From Miscanthus floridulus (lineage: Eukaryota; Streptophyta; Magnoliopsida; Poales; Poaceae): 64,000 nt of DNA. Shown here in pieces: positions 30,556-42,396 of the stretch (within the stretch, counting starts at the first letter, position 1; every line of letters starts with the position of its first letter). The notes below the pieces were generated by a model. It was not told the origin of the DNA. It saw only the letters and a list, made by a program, of their open reading frames with translations, and did not search any database. Where the stretch lies: the NCBI RefSeq assembly GCF_019320115.1, contig NC_089591.1, positions 16,594,502 through 16,658,501 on the forward strand, read 5' to 3'. The position numbers and the translations under genes are program-made.

Positions 30556-30659
30556 GCGCGTGTGCCGTTCTTCTTCTAGCCCGCCGACGCCGCGGACCGA
30601 ATGTTTGTGTGGCCCAGGGCGCACGTATCCCCCTTGTTAAATACCGTCGGATTGATTTG

Positions 30660-32919
30660 ACGATTCGTGCTAAATTGTATCATGTATAGGATATCAATCA
30701 GCTGAACATTATCTTCTTCCTCTGTAATGATCCTGACAGATTGTACTGTAAAGCCTGCTGCTTTTACTGTTTTGTGTGACGTTTCATCGAATATACAGTA
30801 TTCGCATTTATTGTAATTTACTGTTGGGCTTGTATCTAGTTCGTCCCCTGCTGACTCTGGGCAGATATCACATACCTCCTTCCGGAACAAGAATGGTGAA
30901 ACCCGATTTAAACGTTAGCATATAATTTGGTACGCAAACAGGCAGCGCTCTAGGGTTTCATACATTTTCTCCCCGACATACATCTGTGGAGTGGAGGTCT
31001 GGTGATGAGGGCCTGCGGCGGCAAGGGGCTGAAGAAATCAGATGCAACTGCTAGGGTTGCGGCTGGAATTTCTGATTGTGTCCCCCCCATAGCAATGGCA
31101 TCTTGATTTCGGATCCAGATGCCGAGGTGCGTTCTTGTTTTTTTGTAGTACGCATCTCATGTTTATGTATTTGCCGTGAACTCTGCTTGAACGTATTTGA
31201 GTATGATTGAGTACGTTCTTCTAGTGCATAGCATCAGTCTGTGAGTAAGTTATGGAATCATGTTGTAGAGTCTAGTTGGCTTTTGTAACATTTTTTTGGA
31301 AATGTGGCACTCAAATGGTGATGCTGATCACATGTGCTGAAGTGGTAGACACACACTAATCAGATGGAAGCTTGCTTTCTATTTACATGAGTGAAGAAGG
31401 GAACAAAAATCTAAGAAAAATGGATTAGGAAAGTGTGAAAGCATTAACCTTGCATTTGGATCTTGCGGCAGTGAGCTCGAGTGGGCACGGTGGTGAGTAC
31501 CACCTTGGTCACCGATGCATCTATGCAGGGCGGTGAGGCGTACCGGTCCCACGGTGCGGAGCACTAGATTGTCAGCGATAAGCAACAGTGATGGGGAATA
31601 GTAGCACTGAGGAGGAGGCCGGCAGGGTGGGGAAGCGGTCTCTATAAGCTAAAGTTGGGGCCACGGTAACACAAATTTGAGCGACACGTCATAAATACGT
31701 GCGGGAGATTTGGGCGGGCTTGGAAATTGACGATAGCGGTGCCATCCTAATCGTCTGGAAGCGACAGTAAAGTCTGCCAGCGGTGGTGGTTGCGTGTTAC
31801 AAATATCACCTAACGACGGACGTGACATACGGTCACAAAATTTTAGGTGCCGGGGGCTACCATCACACTACCAGTCGTAGAAGGCCGCTTCCCCATCACA
31901 CAAAATATACATCGTAGCAAATATATATAGTTAGTTTTGATTGGTGATAGGAATTATGTAATAACTTATAAAAAATTGAAAAAAGGTTGATCACAAAAAA
32001 CATCATCGCACAGAGTTATTATTTCTTTAGTACCTTCTCCTTGCATGCTTCCTTGTCGGCCCTATTAGCCGCGTGGCGCTTGTCCCTGCGAGCCTTCACC
32101 GTCTGATTAGGAAACTAATTCCGTGCGTAGGCGGCGACTGTGGCATTCCAAAAGGATGGGAAGAAATGACTCTATTTTGCTGTGAGGACTATAGGCTTCG
32201 TCGCGAAATTATTTTGTTCAAAAAGGCAATTGCAATAGAAAACTAATTCACACTTTGCGCTACTATAGTACTCTTCAAAATAAGTGTTCTACTACAGTAC
32301 TCCGTAATTCAATATATAAGTGTTCTACTATGAATTAGTTAGAAAACTACTCCGTAAATCAATATAAGTGTTCTACTAAGTACTCTTTGCGCTACTAATG
32401 TTGAATCAGCGTTTGAAACAGGCGATGGGAGCTGTCACACCACCGAGAATTGATGCATAATTTCATATTCATCGCATAATAGAGTTCATCCGATCAAGTC
32501 TCACATCACATTATTTTGTGAGGAATTAAATTAAAAGCCAAGCAGAAGACAGTACACTTGACCACGTCCCTCTTTTAAAAGCTAAGCAGATGAGCCATTT
32601 GTGTTGAAATGTTATTGTAATACCACCGTAATGCATGTGTGCACCAAATAAATAATTCAATTTGCAAACAAACAAAGATGACACACTAGTTTAGCTGAAA
32701 TAAAGACAACATCCATCATTGAGGAAATTAATAGGTCCATAAACAAGCAAGGTCCATTTAAATTGCATGACAGAGAGATACATCAAATGCAGATATTCAG
32801 AGACGACGTTCCTCCCACCCTCCTGCGCCTCTGGTTTTTCACAACTTTTACTTAAGAAATCTTGTTTCTGGAGTCGTCTCTTCTTTTCTATGAGCCAGTT
32901 GTAGTTCTAGCCGCACCCT
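30660..32919. other. Unassigned intergenic DNA
   Basis: No gene recognised. A short motif ataagtgttctacta recurs three times (about 32280, 32322 and 32363) with actccgtaa(t/a)tcaatat, suggesting a small decayed MITE or tandem duplication at 32260-32400. A moderately GC-rich part at 31440-31800 shows no coding domain. The rest is AT-rich. Confidence 0.45.
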
Positions 32920-33401
32920 ACAATTGGTTATAGAGGCATAGCTGACTTATTGCACCTTATAAAATCGATTTTTAAGGGCGGTTGATAACGCTGACCCTCA
33001 ATTGTAATGACAACAGGTGTTACCAACCACCCCTAGTAATGGTTCATCTCTAATAGTACTGTGTAAGTAAGTTCATAATTGTTTAAAAAGAAGTCAGACT
33101 AAGACAAACTTTATATCAATATTAGAGGTCGATGAGATAAAAAAACTTCATAGTCGATAACTTCTTTTATTTAAGATTATTTAGGGGTTGCAATATATAG
33201 TATGTTTTAAATTAGCATATCCTTGATTTTTTAAATTTTTTCAAATGACTTTAAATGAAAACATATTATATACCAAAGTTATAGATTTCAACAAGATCTA
33301 AAATTTTGTGGTGTTAATTGTTTTAATAGGATCATTTAGATCCCTGACTATTTAATAAAAGAAATAGCATGTGATGCCGAGTTACAACTGACTTTGTAGT
33401 G
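32920..33401. mobile_element. CACTA-like terminal region (right end only)
   Basis: The sequence ends TTTGTAGTG at 33393-33401, the inverse of the CACTACAAA end typical of plant CACTA (En/Spm) transposons. Inside it carries gggcggttgataacgctgac and ggtgttaccaaccaccccta (about 32975-33040), a subterminal motif pair often seen in grass CACTA elements. A matching left end with the same 3-bp target (tgg) was not found, so the extent is uncertain. Confidence 0.4.
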
Positions 33402-33408
33402 TGGTAGT

Positions 33409-34303
33409 GTTGGTGCAGAAAGTGACCAACAAGTAAATATTTGTAGTTTTGACGTACGTTGTGATCGGAGGTGGCCTAGCACTCAATGATACAGGGTTTA
33501 TACTGGTTCAGGCAATGTGCCCTACGTCCAGTTTGAGTCGGTCGGTGACTTTATTCCTGAGCCTAGGTACTCAAAGTTTGCAGTGGGGTTACAAACGAGA
33601 AGGAGAAAGATGGGGGATACAAGAGGTCCGGTCGGACTCCGGTCAGAAGGGCCGAGAGTGACGGGAGCCCCACTATGAGCTAAGTGTTCAAGCGTGTGCT
33701 TGTGGTTTGAACCTGACGGTTCTGTGGCTGTGAACTAGTGAGCTTGATCGATCTAATGAATTTGACTGAGCTTGGATGAACTCGGATGAACTGGATGTTG
33801 GGAGAGGGCGCATCCCCTTTTATAGATGAAGGGGATGGACTTACAAGTGAGAGGGAAGGAGTATTTTGCTACCAAGCCTTGTTGCTCACGCGGGCGGGTA
33901 CAGGATGATGGTAGGTGCCCACAATACTATTGAATGTTAGAAGCATGCGGGTGGTTGGGTTGTCTTCTTCAGGTATGACAGACGTCGGTGCCTGCCATAC
34001 TGTTGATGCCTGGAGGCATGCAAGGGGTTTTACCATGTTTGCCCAGTACGGTAAATGTCGGCGCCCAGAACACTGTTGATGCCCAGAGGCACGTGGGAGG
34101 AGCCTTACCGTATGGGAGTTAATAGCTCCTACAATACTATAGGGGAAAATGCCGGCGCCTATAATACTGCTTGGGCTCTATTCTGCTAGGGAGATTGTAG
34201 AGTACTATTTCTATAGGTGTACAGAGTACGGTCCCTGGTATTACGGTTTGACTCGTGCACCCTGCCATACTTTCTCTGTCTGTTTCCTTGTCCCTACCGA
34301 GCG
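33409..34303 (-). repeat. Tat-3 3' LTR, left part (split by CRM-2)
   Basis: The LTR starts TGTTGGTGCAG on the plus strand and continues after CRM-2 at 42013. It holds imperfect internal repeats around gtcggtgcctgccatactgt and gtcggcgcccagaacactgt (33976-34140). The two parts together give about 1,279 bp of LTR. Confidence 0.65.
33816..33824 (-). promoter_or_regulatory. TATA box of the Tat-3 LTR
   Basis: The minus strand reads TATAAAAGG within CCCCTTCATCTATAAAAGG-type context, in keeping with leftward transcription. This is a motif match only. Confidence 0.5.
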
Positions 34304-35217
34304 TAATGGGAATGGGGATCCCTATCTTCCGTCGGGTAGTGGTAACTATCGTTGTAGCGGAGAATGACACACCGATCCGGCTTCAGATCAAAAGATTGAA
34401 CCCTGCAATCATAGCACCACAACTCCTCTAGTTATCAACAGAGACACAAATCTGGTTGACCTCGCCAAGAAGGCTATTCCCTGCCTGTGCAACAAAGAAC
34501 ACAAGCAAGAACAAGAAAGAAAGCAACCAAATTGCAGATGAATGATTAATCTCACAAAGTTGGGGTCTCACAAACCGATGAACGGCGAAACTGTTCTTGA
34601 CAGATTAATCTAAGCAAAACCCAAACCCTAATGGAGGGGTGGCGGCTGTTTATGAAGACTCTAGGGTCATGCAAGACCCCTGGACAAGGTCCCTAATGGG
34701 CCCAAACACAATACACGGTCCAACGAACCAAAAGATAGTGTCGCAGCACCCTGATAGATTCGGGATGCTGACTTGTTTCGATGATTACTGTTGATTCTTA
34801 TGGTCCTTTGATGTGAGACCACTTGGATTGGCTTTCTTATCAAATTATCTTTCTAACCATATGTGGATCGTTGAAAACAGAGTCCGGATGCATCCTGGGT
34901 GACCAGTTTAAGGCAGACTGGTCCTAGAGACCGAGGCAGACTCGAAATCATGTTGGACTGGGCCTCCGATTTCTGTTGAACGTCCTTGCTGGTCATCAAT
35001 GCCTCCACCTCTTCCTCTAAGTCCATCATGACCCTCTCCAATGTTCCTAAGCAATATAACAACATTAGGTAGTAGTCTATTCTCAAAAGTATGAAAAGGA
35101 TCGTTTAAGAACGAGCTCACCTCTAAATTGAGTTGACGCATTCGAGGTCGGGTCATTGGACCTTGCATGATGGTTGGAGGATCAGCGAGTACATCCAAAG
35201 GAGTGATGTCCTCATCA
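34304..35217 (-). repeat. CRM-2 3' LTR (914 bp)
   Basis: Begins TAATGGGAATGGGG and ends TCCTCATCA on the plus strand, directly after GAGCG. The terminal dinucleotide is TA rather than TG, as also in the partner LTR. Confidence 0.9.
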
Positions 35218-35281
35218 TCCTCCCCCTCTTGAAACTAAGTCATCCTCGACTCAAGCTCATCTTCTTCTCTCAAATAAGGCT
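34908..35281 (-). pseudogene. CRM-2 integrase tail overlapping the 3' LTR
   Basis: The frame 34908-35198 contains QGPMTRPRMRQLNLEVSSFL, the counterpart of the CRM-1 tail, inside the LTR. It is joined upstream to an acidic linker interrupted by a stop. The tail then continues into weakly conserved sequence. The LTR-coding overlap is shared by both CRM copies. Confidence 0.75.
35218..35231 (-). other. CRM-2 polypurine tract
   Basis: The minus strand reads CAAGAGGGGGAGGA directly before the LTR start, equivalent to the tract of CRM-1. Confidence 0.85.
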
Positions 35282-36505
35282 TCAAATCTGCAATGTAAAG
35301 GTGGGACTAACCCCGAACTTGGGTGGCAACTCAAGTTTGTAGGTATTATCATTTATTTTCTCAATTATCTTATAAGGATCAGCTGCTCTTGGCATTAATT
35401 TAGACTTACGCAGCTCAGGAAATCTATCTTTTCTCAAATGTAACCAAACCAAATCACCCGGTTCAAGTTTAATTTCTTTTCTACCTTTACTACCAGCAAT
35501 TCTACACTTTTCATTCATTCTTTCAATATTTGCTTTAGTTGTTTTGTGCAACTTACGAATGAAATCAGCATGCTCTCTAGCATCACTATGTGTTCTTTCA
35601 GCGGTAGGTAAAGGCAAAAGATCAATAGGAGCGTGAGGGTTAAAACCATACACTACCTGAAAAGGACTTACCTTGGTGATGGAATGTTCCGCCCTGTTAT
35701 ATGCAAACTCCACATGTGGCAAACATTCTTCCCACATCTTCAAATTACGCTTCAAAATTGCTCTCAACAAGGTGGAAAATGTTTGATTCACTACCTCAGT
35801 TTGGCCATCAGTTTGGGGATGACATGTTGTAGAAAATAGCAGCTTGGTCCCCAATTTATTCCACAAAGTGCGCCAAAAATGACTCAAGAATTTTGCATTG
35901 CGATCTGAAACAATAGTAGAAGGCATACCATGCAAGCGAACAATTTCTTGAAAGAAAAGGTCAGCAATATGAACAACATCATCGCTCTTATGACAAGGAA
36001 TAAAATATGTCATCTTAGAAAAACGATCAACCACCACAAAAATACTATCCCTCCCCCTCTTAGTCCTTGGCAAACCCAACACAAAATCGATAGATATATC
36101 AGCCCAAGGAGTAGAAGGAACAGGAACAGGAAGAGGCATATACAAACCACGTGGGTTCAACCGCGACTTAGCTTTTTGACATGTGGTGCACCAAGCCACG
36201 TACCGTTCTACATCTCGCCTCATCCTAGGCCAAAAGAAATGTGTGGACAACACCGCCTCTGTCTTCTTGGCTCCAAAATGTCCCATTAATCCGCTTCCAT
36301 GTGCCTCCTGCAACAACAAAAGACGAACGGAGCCAATTGGAATGCATAGGCAGTTAGCTCTAAAAAACCCGTCATTGATCATAAACTTATTCCATGTACA
36401 TCCCTCTCTACAATTTAGCAACACGTCCTTAAAATTAGGATCAAGCACATATTGTTCTTTTACTGATTCAAGTCCAAAAATCCAACAATCAAGTTGGGAC
36501 AGCAA
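35282..36505 (-). pseudogene. CRM-2 integrase (407 aa open piece)
   Basis: A long open frame contains the zinc-binding region ([22 protein letters not shown]), DDE core residues ([39 protein letters not shown]) and the C-terminal domain to VSPTF. In the second block the usual SDRDAKF is SDRNAKF. The first two catalytic aspartates (in SIDFVL and in VSDRN) and the glutamate appear present. It ends with a frameshift at LQI just before the LTR tail. It is the best kept part of CRM-2. Confidence 0.88.
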
Positions 36506-36511
36506 TGTATA

Positions 36512-37057
36512 TTATCTAGACAAAGCATCAGCAATCACATTATCCTTCCCTTTCTTGTGTTTGATAATATAAGGAAAAGATTCAATAAATTCAACCCATT
36601 TAGCATGCCTACGATTCAAATTATGCTGAGAGCGAAGATACTTAAGTGATTCATGATCAGAATGAATAACAAATTCTTTAGGCCACAAATAATGACGCCA
36701 CGTCTCTAAAGAACGGACAAGTACATACAATTCCTTATCATACATGGAATAATTTAGAACATGACCATGCAATTATTCACTAAAGTAAGCAATGGGTTTA
36801 CCATCTTGCATCAAAACACCCCCAATGCCAACTCCACTAGCATCACATTCTAGCTCAAAAGTCTTACCAAAGTTTGGAAGTTGTAGCAATGGTGCGTGTG
36901 TGAGCTTGTCCTTCAAAGTGTCAAAGGACTCCTCATGTGCCTTTCCCCAATAGAACACCGCACCTTTCTTCGTCAACTCATGCAACGGGGCAGCAATGGT
37001 GCTAAAATCTTTGACAAAGCGGTGGTAGAATCCTACAAGACCAAGAAAACTCCTCAC
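36512..37057 (-). pseudogene. CRM-2 RNase H
   Basis: Two adjoining frames: 36773-37057 ([32 protein letters not shown]) and 36512-36772 ([36 protein letters not shown]). A TAA at 36770-36772 splits the domain. The catalytic acidic residues are present. Confidence 0.85.
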
Positions 37058-37159
37058 CTATGTGACGGTTTGGGGAACCGGCCAGCTCTTTATGGCTTCA
37101 ATTTTCATCTTGTCCACCTCAATTCCCAATGGAGTTACAATATAGCCAAGAAAAGAAAC

Positions 37160-37852
37160 TCAATCCATGCATAAGATGCACTTCTCAAGGTTACCAAATA
37201 AACGTGCATCATGTAAAGCATTAAAAATAGCACGTAAGTGATCCATATGTTCAACAAAAGACTTGTTGTAAATCAATATATCATCAAAGTAAACTACCAC
37301 AAAATGACTAATGAAAGCTCTTAAAACATCATTCATTAAATGCATGAAAGTGCTAGGTGCATTTGTCAAACCAAAAGGCATTACTAACCACTCATACAAC
37401 CCAAATTTGGTTTTAAACGTAGTTTTCCATTTATCTCCAAGTTTCATTCTAATTTGATGGTAGCCACTTCGCAAGTCAATCTTGGTGAAAATTATAGAAC
37501 CACATAACTCATCAAGCATGTCGTCTAGCCTAAGAATAGGATGACGATACCAAATAGTAATATTATTGATGGCTCTACAATCAACACACATACGCCAAGT
37601 TCCATCTTTCTTAGGAACCAAAAGTACAGGAATGGCACAAGGACTAACGCTTTCATGTACATACCCGTGGTCCAAAAGGTCTTGGACTTGTCACTGAATT
37701 TCCTTAGACTCCTCAAGATTGGTTCGATAGGCAGCACGGTTGGGCAGGGTTGCTCCCGGAATCAAGTTGAATTGATGCTCTATCCCTCTCATAGGTGGCA
37801 GCCCTGGGGTATCTTAGCTAGAAAATGTCCTCATACTCCTGCAAAAGGTTAG
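37160..37852 (-). pseudogene. CRM-2 reverse transcriptase
   Basis: The frame 37160-37675 holds [48 protein letters not shown] and catalytic [13 protein letters not shown]. Upstream (37675-37852) the RT N-terminus is broken by a stop and a frame change. The tryptophan codon that is a stop in CRM-1 is intact here ([10 protein letters not shown]). Confidence 0.88.
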
Positions 37853-38460
37853 TGATAGCAGGAGGCGCCGAGCTAACAATATCATCAAGCAAAAACACAT
37901 CTCGTTTGCATACCAAAGCATAGCAAATATCATCATCAGAAATTTTAGCAAAGTCACATTTTGTTGCAAGCATAACACCACCCTTCAATTTAATCCCCTC
38001 AGCCTTAGAAATAGATGTAGACTTATCCTTTTTAGGTGGGAGAATAGAATTAGCAACTTGCTGATTTTTAGATTGAACATCATTCAAACTAGCAGCGTGT
38101 TCTCTATCAGCTTGTATAATTTGAGCAGGGTCAAAGGTACCAAAGTAATTTTCTTTCCTTTATGCACAAAGGTGTATTTATTACTTCTACCATGGTGTGT
38201 ATCATCATTATCATGTTCCCAAGGACGACCCAATAAAAGTGAACAGGCTTGCATAGGTACCACATCACAATCAATAGAATCAGCATAAGAACCAATGGAA
38301 AATGAAACTCTGCAAGTTTGTGTTACCTTTGCTTTTCTAGAATCATTTAGCCACTGAATATGGTATGGACGTGGGTGCGGGCGTGTGGTCAAGCCAAGCT
38401 TCTTGACCAAATTAGAACTCACCAAATTATTGCAGCTACCTCCATCAATAGTGACACGTG
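37818..38460 (-). pseudogene. CRM-2 protease region
   Basis: The pieces 38084-38425 and 37818-38087 contain the block after the catalytic motif: NLVSSNLVKKLGLTTRPHP, YHIQWLNDSRKAKVTQ and ACSLLLGRPWEHD. The catalytic TIDGGSCNN is readable just upstream at about 38430-38450. A stop near 38084 separates the pieces. Confidence 0.8.
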
Positions 38461-39934
38461 CTCGACGGTTGCTGATGACGAAGAAAATCTAGAACAAGTT
38501 ATGGCATTGTAGCTTCTCAGGTTGCTAGACTTGTGAGCTGAGCACCCACTGTACAATGATGCTCCTATTGGCCACCGTGTCCTCGCCACCAAGGACTTCA
38601 CCGCCCTCCTCATCTATGTCTTAGTCTTCTTCATCTTCAATGTTAGAGGTGTTGATGTAACCATCTTCTGTAGCAATATATGCCCGCTGACTTGGGTAGT
38701 CCTTCTACACATGACCAATTCCACAACAGTGGTGGCACTGAATGCCCGAAGTGTGTCCCATCGATGCAATGGATGAGGCACTCTTGGCAGGCACCTGCAA
38801 AGAATTTTTACCTGAATCTAAAGGTCGTGCGGGAGGTGCCTTAGGTGTAGCGGTAACTCTAGAGGCTGCTGGTCACTTGCTCGCTGGTGGAGGCACCCGA
38901 AAAGTGGTTGGCTTGGTCAGCCCCGAAGATGGTGTCGAGTGTGGTGCGTATGTGTTGTTGACCTTGCTCTTGCTCTACTTTTCACGCCCCTGCAATTCCT
39001 TTTCTACAAGCATAGCAAACTAAAACAACTGGTTGACAGTGTTAAATTCTTTATAATCAACAATGTCTTGAATCTCGCGCCTCAAACCCGAATAAAAACA
39101 ACAAATGGAATCTCCGTTCCCCTCCACAACACTACATCGCATCAATCCCTTTTGGAGCTCACCATAGTAATCCTGTATAGATTTCTCTCCTTGTTCTAAA
39201 CGCATCAATTTCTTACGCAAGTCTCTATGATAAGGAGGAACAAAACGATCATGCATAGCTATTTTAAGTTCTTCCCATGTACCAGGTAAAGCATCCTTGC
39301 GGCTAGCCCATTCCACTAAATAATTGCAAAGTCCTCAAACTCACTAGTAGCTTGTTGAACTCTGATGCTTAGGCACAAGGTGGGCACTAAACTTTTATTC
39401 TACCGTCATCTCCCAATCAAGATATCCCTCAGCATCATAACGACCCCAAAAAGATGGTATTGTGAACTTAATCTTAGCATAAGGATCATCAGGCACATGA
39501 TGATTATTACCTTGATGGTGGTGGACACCACCCATACCTGTTGTGTTGCGATGAAGACATCATCGTAATCTTGCTTGTCGAAAGGCTGCTCAATCTATGT
39601 TTCTAGTGGCATCATGCACCGTGTCTTCTGGCAAGAGACCATCGGTGTTGCTGCCAGAGACATCGTTGTTGATCGCCACCAAGGTTTCCAACTCAGTAAC
39701 CTTGTTAGTTAGCGTGGAAATTCATTTGTCCAATCTCTTCATGCTGTTGCCAATGTTGAGTTCAATGAGTGTGTTAGTGACGGCCTTCCTGATGGCCTCA
39801 TTAATCCTTTTTTGGGCATTATCTATAGCAGCTTGCAGTTGCTCTTGGCTGACACACTCGTTGAAATCCTTGGGACTGTTATCTCCAGTCAGATCACCTC
39901 CTACTATTGTAAACACAAAAATAGGAACAAACAA
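38461..39934 (-). pseudogene. CRM-2 gag, heavily broken
   Basis: The N-terminal piece (39722-39934) is helical. The gag core piece (39020-39316) reads WEELKIAMHDRFVPPYHRD and YYGELQKGLMRCSVVEGNG, then LRREIQDIVDYKEFN. A Pro/Ser linker and a zinc knuckle with readable CHHCCGIGHV follow near 38720-38750, its last cysteine replaced by tyrosine. Several stops lie between pieces. Confidence 0.8.
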
Positions 39935-41057
39935 TGAAAGTTATCCCTACCAAATGACTACGTGGTTGCAGCGGTGTCACTTTTCACAGCAAGTGGAAGC
40001 GTCTTACCAAGCTCTTATAAAGTTCTTACCAACACAAGCAGTGGACAGTACAACCGACGGCTAGTTCGTGATACTTGTGAGGCAGTGGTACCGAGATTGC
40101 AAGGCCCTTTTCTATACTGATCTAAAGAGTTTATGGAGCTTGGAAGGCACATAAAGAATAACATGTATATTTGGCACACAAGTCAGTAACAGAAAGTAAT
40201 GCTGAATTATAGTCCAAAGTACTTATTCTCGTTGCTGGTCTAAAATGTTCCAAGTACTAGGTGTGTAACAAACAAGTATGGTGGATAGCAAGCTGATAGG
40301 AGTGTGAAAAACAAGCATGGCGGATAGCAAGAGAAACACAAACAAGGAACCAGACAGCACACGCTAACACAACTCACTTTGGCCTTCTCTATGTGCTCCT
40401 CTAGATATTGTTCCTCTTTTGCCCCTCTCTTTTTTCTATTTTTTTGGGTTGTCGTTGTTTTTTTGGGAAATTTTAACTTTTTTATTTTTTGATATTTTTA
40501 TTCACTTAGGAGCACAAAAGAAGTAACCACAGAAAATATGAGCTTAAACAAGTGAAAGGTGTGGCATGTGGAAATTTTAGAAGACGTGCTCAAAATTGAC
40601 AAAAAGCTTGTGACCACGAAAAGAGAATCTTGTGACCAGTTTTTGACCAAATTAAAATTTTTAACCCTGACAAAACAAGGGATGGATGGATCCAAAAAAA
40701 TTTCTGATTGATTTTGATATATGGAACGTCAAAATCCGAGTTCGTATGTGAAAATTAGACCAGTTTTGAGAACGGACTCCGAATTAGAGGACAAAACGAG
40801 AACAATGCGCGCAAAATTGGTCACAGCAGTAAGGATTTGATGGAAACGATGGGGGAAAACACATGAACTAGACTCTAACATGACCTAACCAGCAACAAGA
40901 TCTTGACCAGGACACAAACTCAACACGACAGACTCTGAAACTAAAATATGCAAAGGCTGTGGCGCGGAAGGTTCTAGGACAGGAAAAAAATATGCCACTG
41001 GACTATGGGACGAATGTGAAACACTAAAAACTAGGGGATAAATGTGAACTTGACGTT
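39935..41057 (-). other. CRM-2 5' leader, non-coding
   Basis: About 1.1 kb between gag and the primer site, with a T-rich tract at 40430-40500 in the same relative place as the CRM-1 leader tract. No 63-bp tandem repeat is seen. No genes. Confidence 0.65.
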
Positions 41058-41079
41058 ATACCTTAGCTCTAATTGCCAC
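41058..41079 (-). other. CRM-2 primer binding site
   Basis: The minus strand inside the 5' LTR reads AGTGGCAATTAGAGCTAAGG, a decayed form of the CRM-1 site. Confidence 0.6.
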
Positions 41080-41080
41080 T

Positions 41081-42007
41081 TAATGGTAACGGGGATCCCG
41101 ATCTTCCATCAGGTAGTGGTAACTATCGTTGTGGCGGAGAATGACACACCGATCCGGCTTCAGATCGAAAGATCGAACCCTACAATCTTAGCACCACAAC
41201 ACCTTTGGTTATCAACCAAGACACAAATCCGGTTGACCTCACCAAGAAGGCTATTCCCTACCTACGCAATGAAGAACACAAGCAAGAACAAGAAAGAAAG
41301 CAACCAACTTACAGATGAATGATTAATCTCACGAAGTTAGGGTCTCACAAACCGATGAACGGTGAAACTGTTCTTGACAGATTAATCTAAGCAAAACTCA
41401 AACCCTAATGGAGGGGTGACAGCTGTTTATTAAGACTCTAGGGTCGTGCAAGACCCCTAGATGCGGCTCCTAATGGGCCTAAACACGATACACGGTCCAA
41501 CAGACCAAAAGACGGTGTCGCAGCACCCTGGCAGATTCTAGATGCTGACTTGTTTCGATGATTCCTATTGATTCTGAAGGGATTTTGATGTGATACCACT
41601 TTTATTGGCTTCCTTATCAAATTAGCTTTCCAACCATATGTGGATTGTCAAAAACGAAGTCTGGATGCGTCCTGGGTGACCAGTTTAAGGCAGACCGGTC
41701 CTAGAGGCCGAGGCAGACTCGAAATCATGTTGGACTAGGCCTCCAGTTTCTGTTGAACATTTCTGTTGAACGTCCTTGCTGGTCATCAACGCCTCCACCT
41801 CTTCCTCTAATTCCCTCATGACCCTCTCCAATGTTCCTAAGCAAGATAACATCATTAGGTAGTACTCTATTCTCAAAAGTATGAAAAGGATCGCTTAAGA
41901 ACGAGCTCTCCTCTAAATTGAGTTGACGCATTCGAGCCCGGGTCATTGGACCATGCATGATGGTTGGAGGATCAGAGGGTACATCCAAAGGAGTGATGTC
42001 CTCATCA
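41081..42007 (-). repeat. CRM-2 5' LTR (927 bp)
   Basis: Aligns to 34304-35217. It is 13 bp longer because ttctgttgaac-at is duplicated at about 41750-41775. It is followed by GAGCG at 42008-42012. Confidence 0.9.
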
Positions 42008-42012
42008 GAGCG

Positions 42013-42396
42013 GGCATCCCCATTCGGTTGGTCCTAGTCGGCTTTGATCGTGCCAGTTGGAGAAGAGCAGTGAGTAGAGGCTTGGCGCATCCCCGGTTGG
42101 AGACGTGGGTCAGAGTAGGAAGTAGTGTTTTGGCCAGGCCTTCTAGTCGGAGAGGCCATCTGAAGGTGGACTAGAGACTGAAGCAAGCGATCCGGTTGGA
42201 GAGGTGGGCCGAGGTTAGAAACGGGCATCGTTCCTCCTTGGCCAGGCCTTCCGGTCGGTGATTGGATCACCCCTCTAGCCTATTTTAAGTACTTGGGCTG
42301 GCCCATGAGTTGCACGTTGTTTGCAACATTGCCTGCTGGGTCACGCCTCTATGGGGAAGCTAGTCCATGAGGGACCCTAGGATTATGAACCCAGCA
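42013..42396 (-). repeat. Tat-3 3' LTR, right part
   Basis: Continues the LTR after CRM-2. It ends ATTATGAACCCAGCA; read on the minus strand the LTR starts TGCTGGGTTCATAATCC after the G-rich tract CTCGGGGCTCC. Confidence 0.65.

Larger units (their letters stand above)
34304..42007 (-). mobile_element. CRM-lineage chromovirus CRM-2, older copy
   Basis: The full structure is flanked by GAGCG on both sides (34299-34303, 42008-42012), with LTRs of 914 and 927 bp. It is related to CRM-1 in every coding block but has different LTR sequence apart from the shared TGATGAGGACATCA-type start on the minus strand. The LTRs differ at 22 of the first about 200 positions by my count, so the insertion is much older than CRM-1. 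It is inserted in the Tat-3 LTR. Many stops and frameshifts are present. Confidence 0.92.

Noticed and set aside
29984..30624. Arg/Ala-rich minus-strand ORFs (186, 163 and 131 aa)
   Set aside because: Reverse shadows of the aspartic-protease and chimeric ORF in very GC-rich DNA.
30720..31140. Possible host gene start (tagggtt-rich, small ORFs)
   Set aside because: ORFs are short, without recognised motifs or splice-consistent continuation.
31866..31890. CACTACCAGTCGTAG as the left end of the CACTA-like element
   Set aside because: Preceding bases (tca) do not match those after the right end, and similarity to the right end stops after eight bases.
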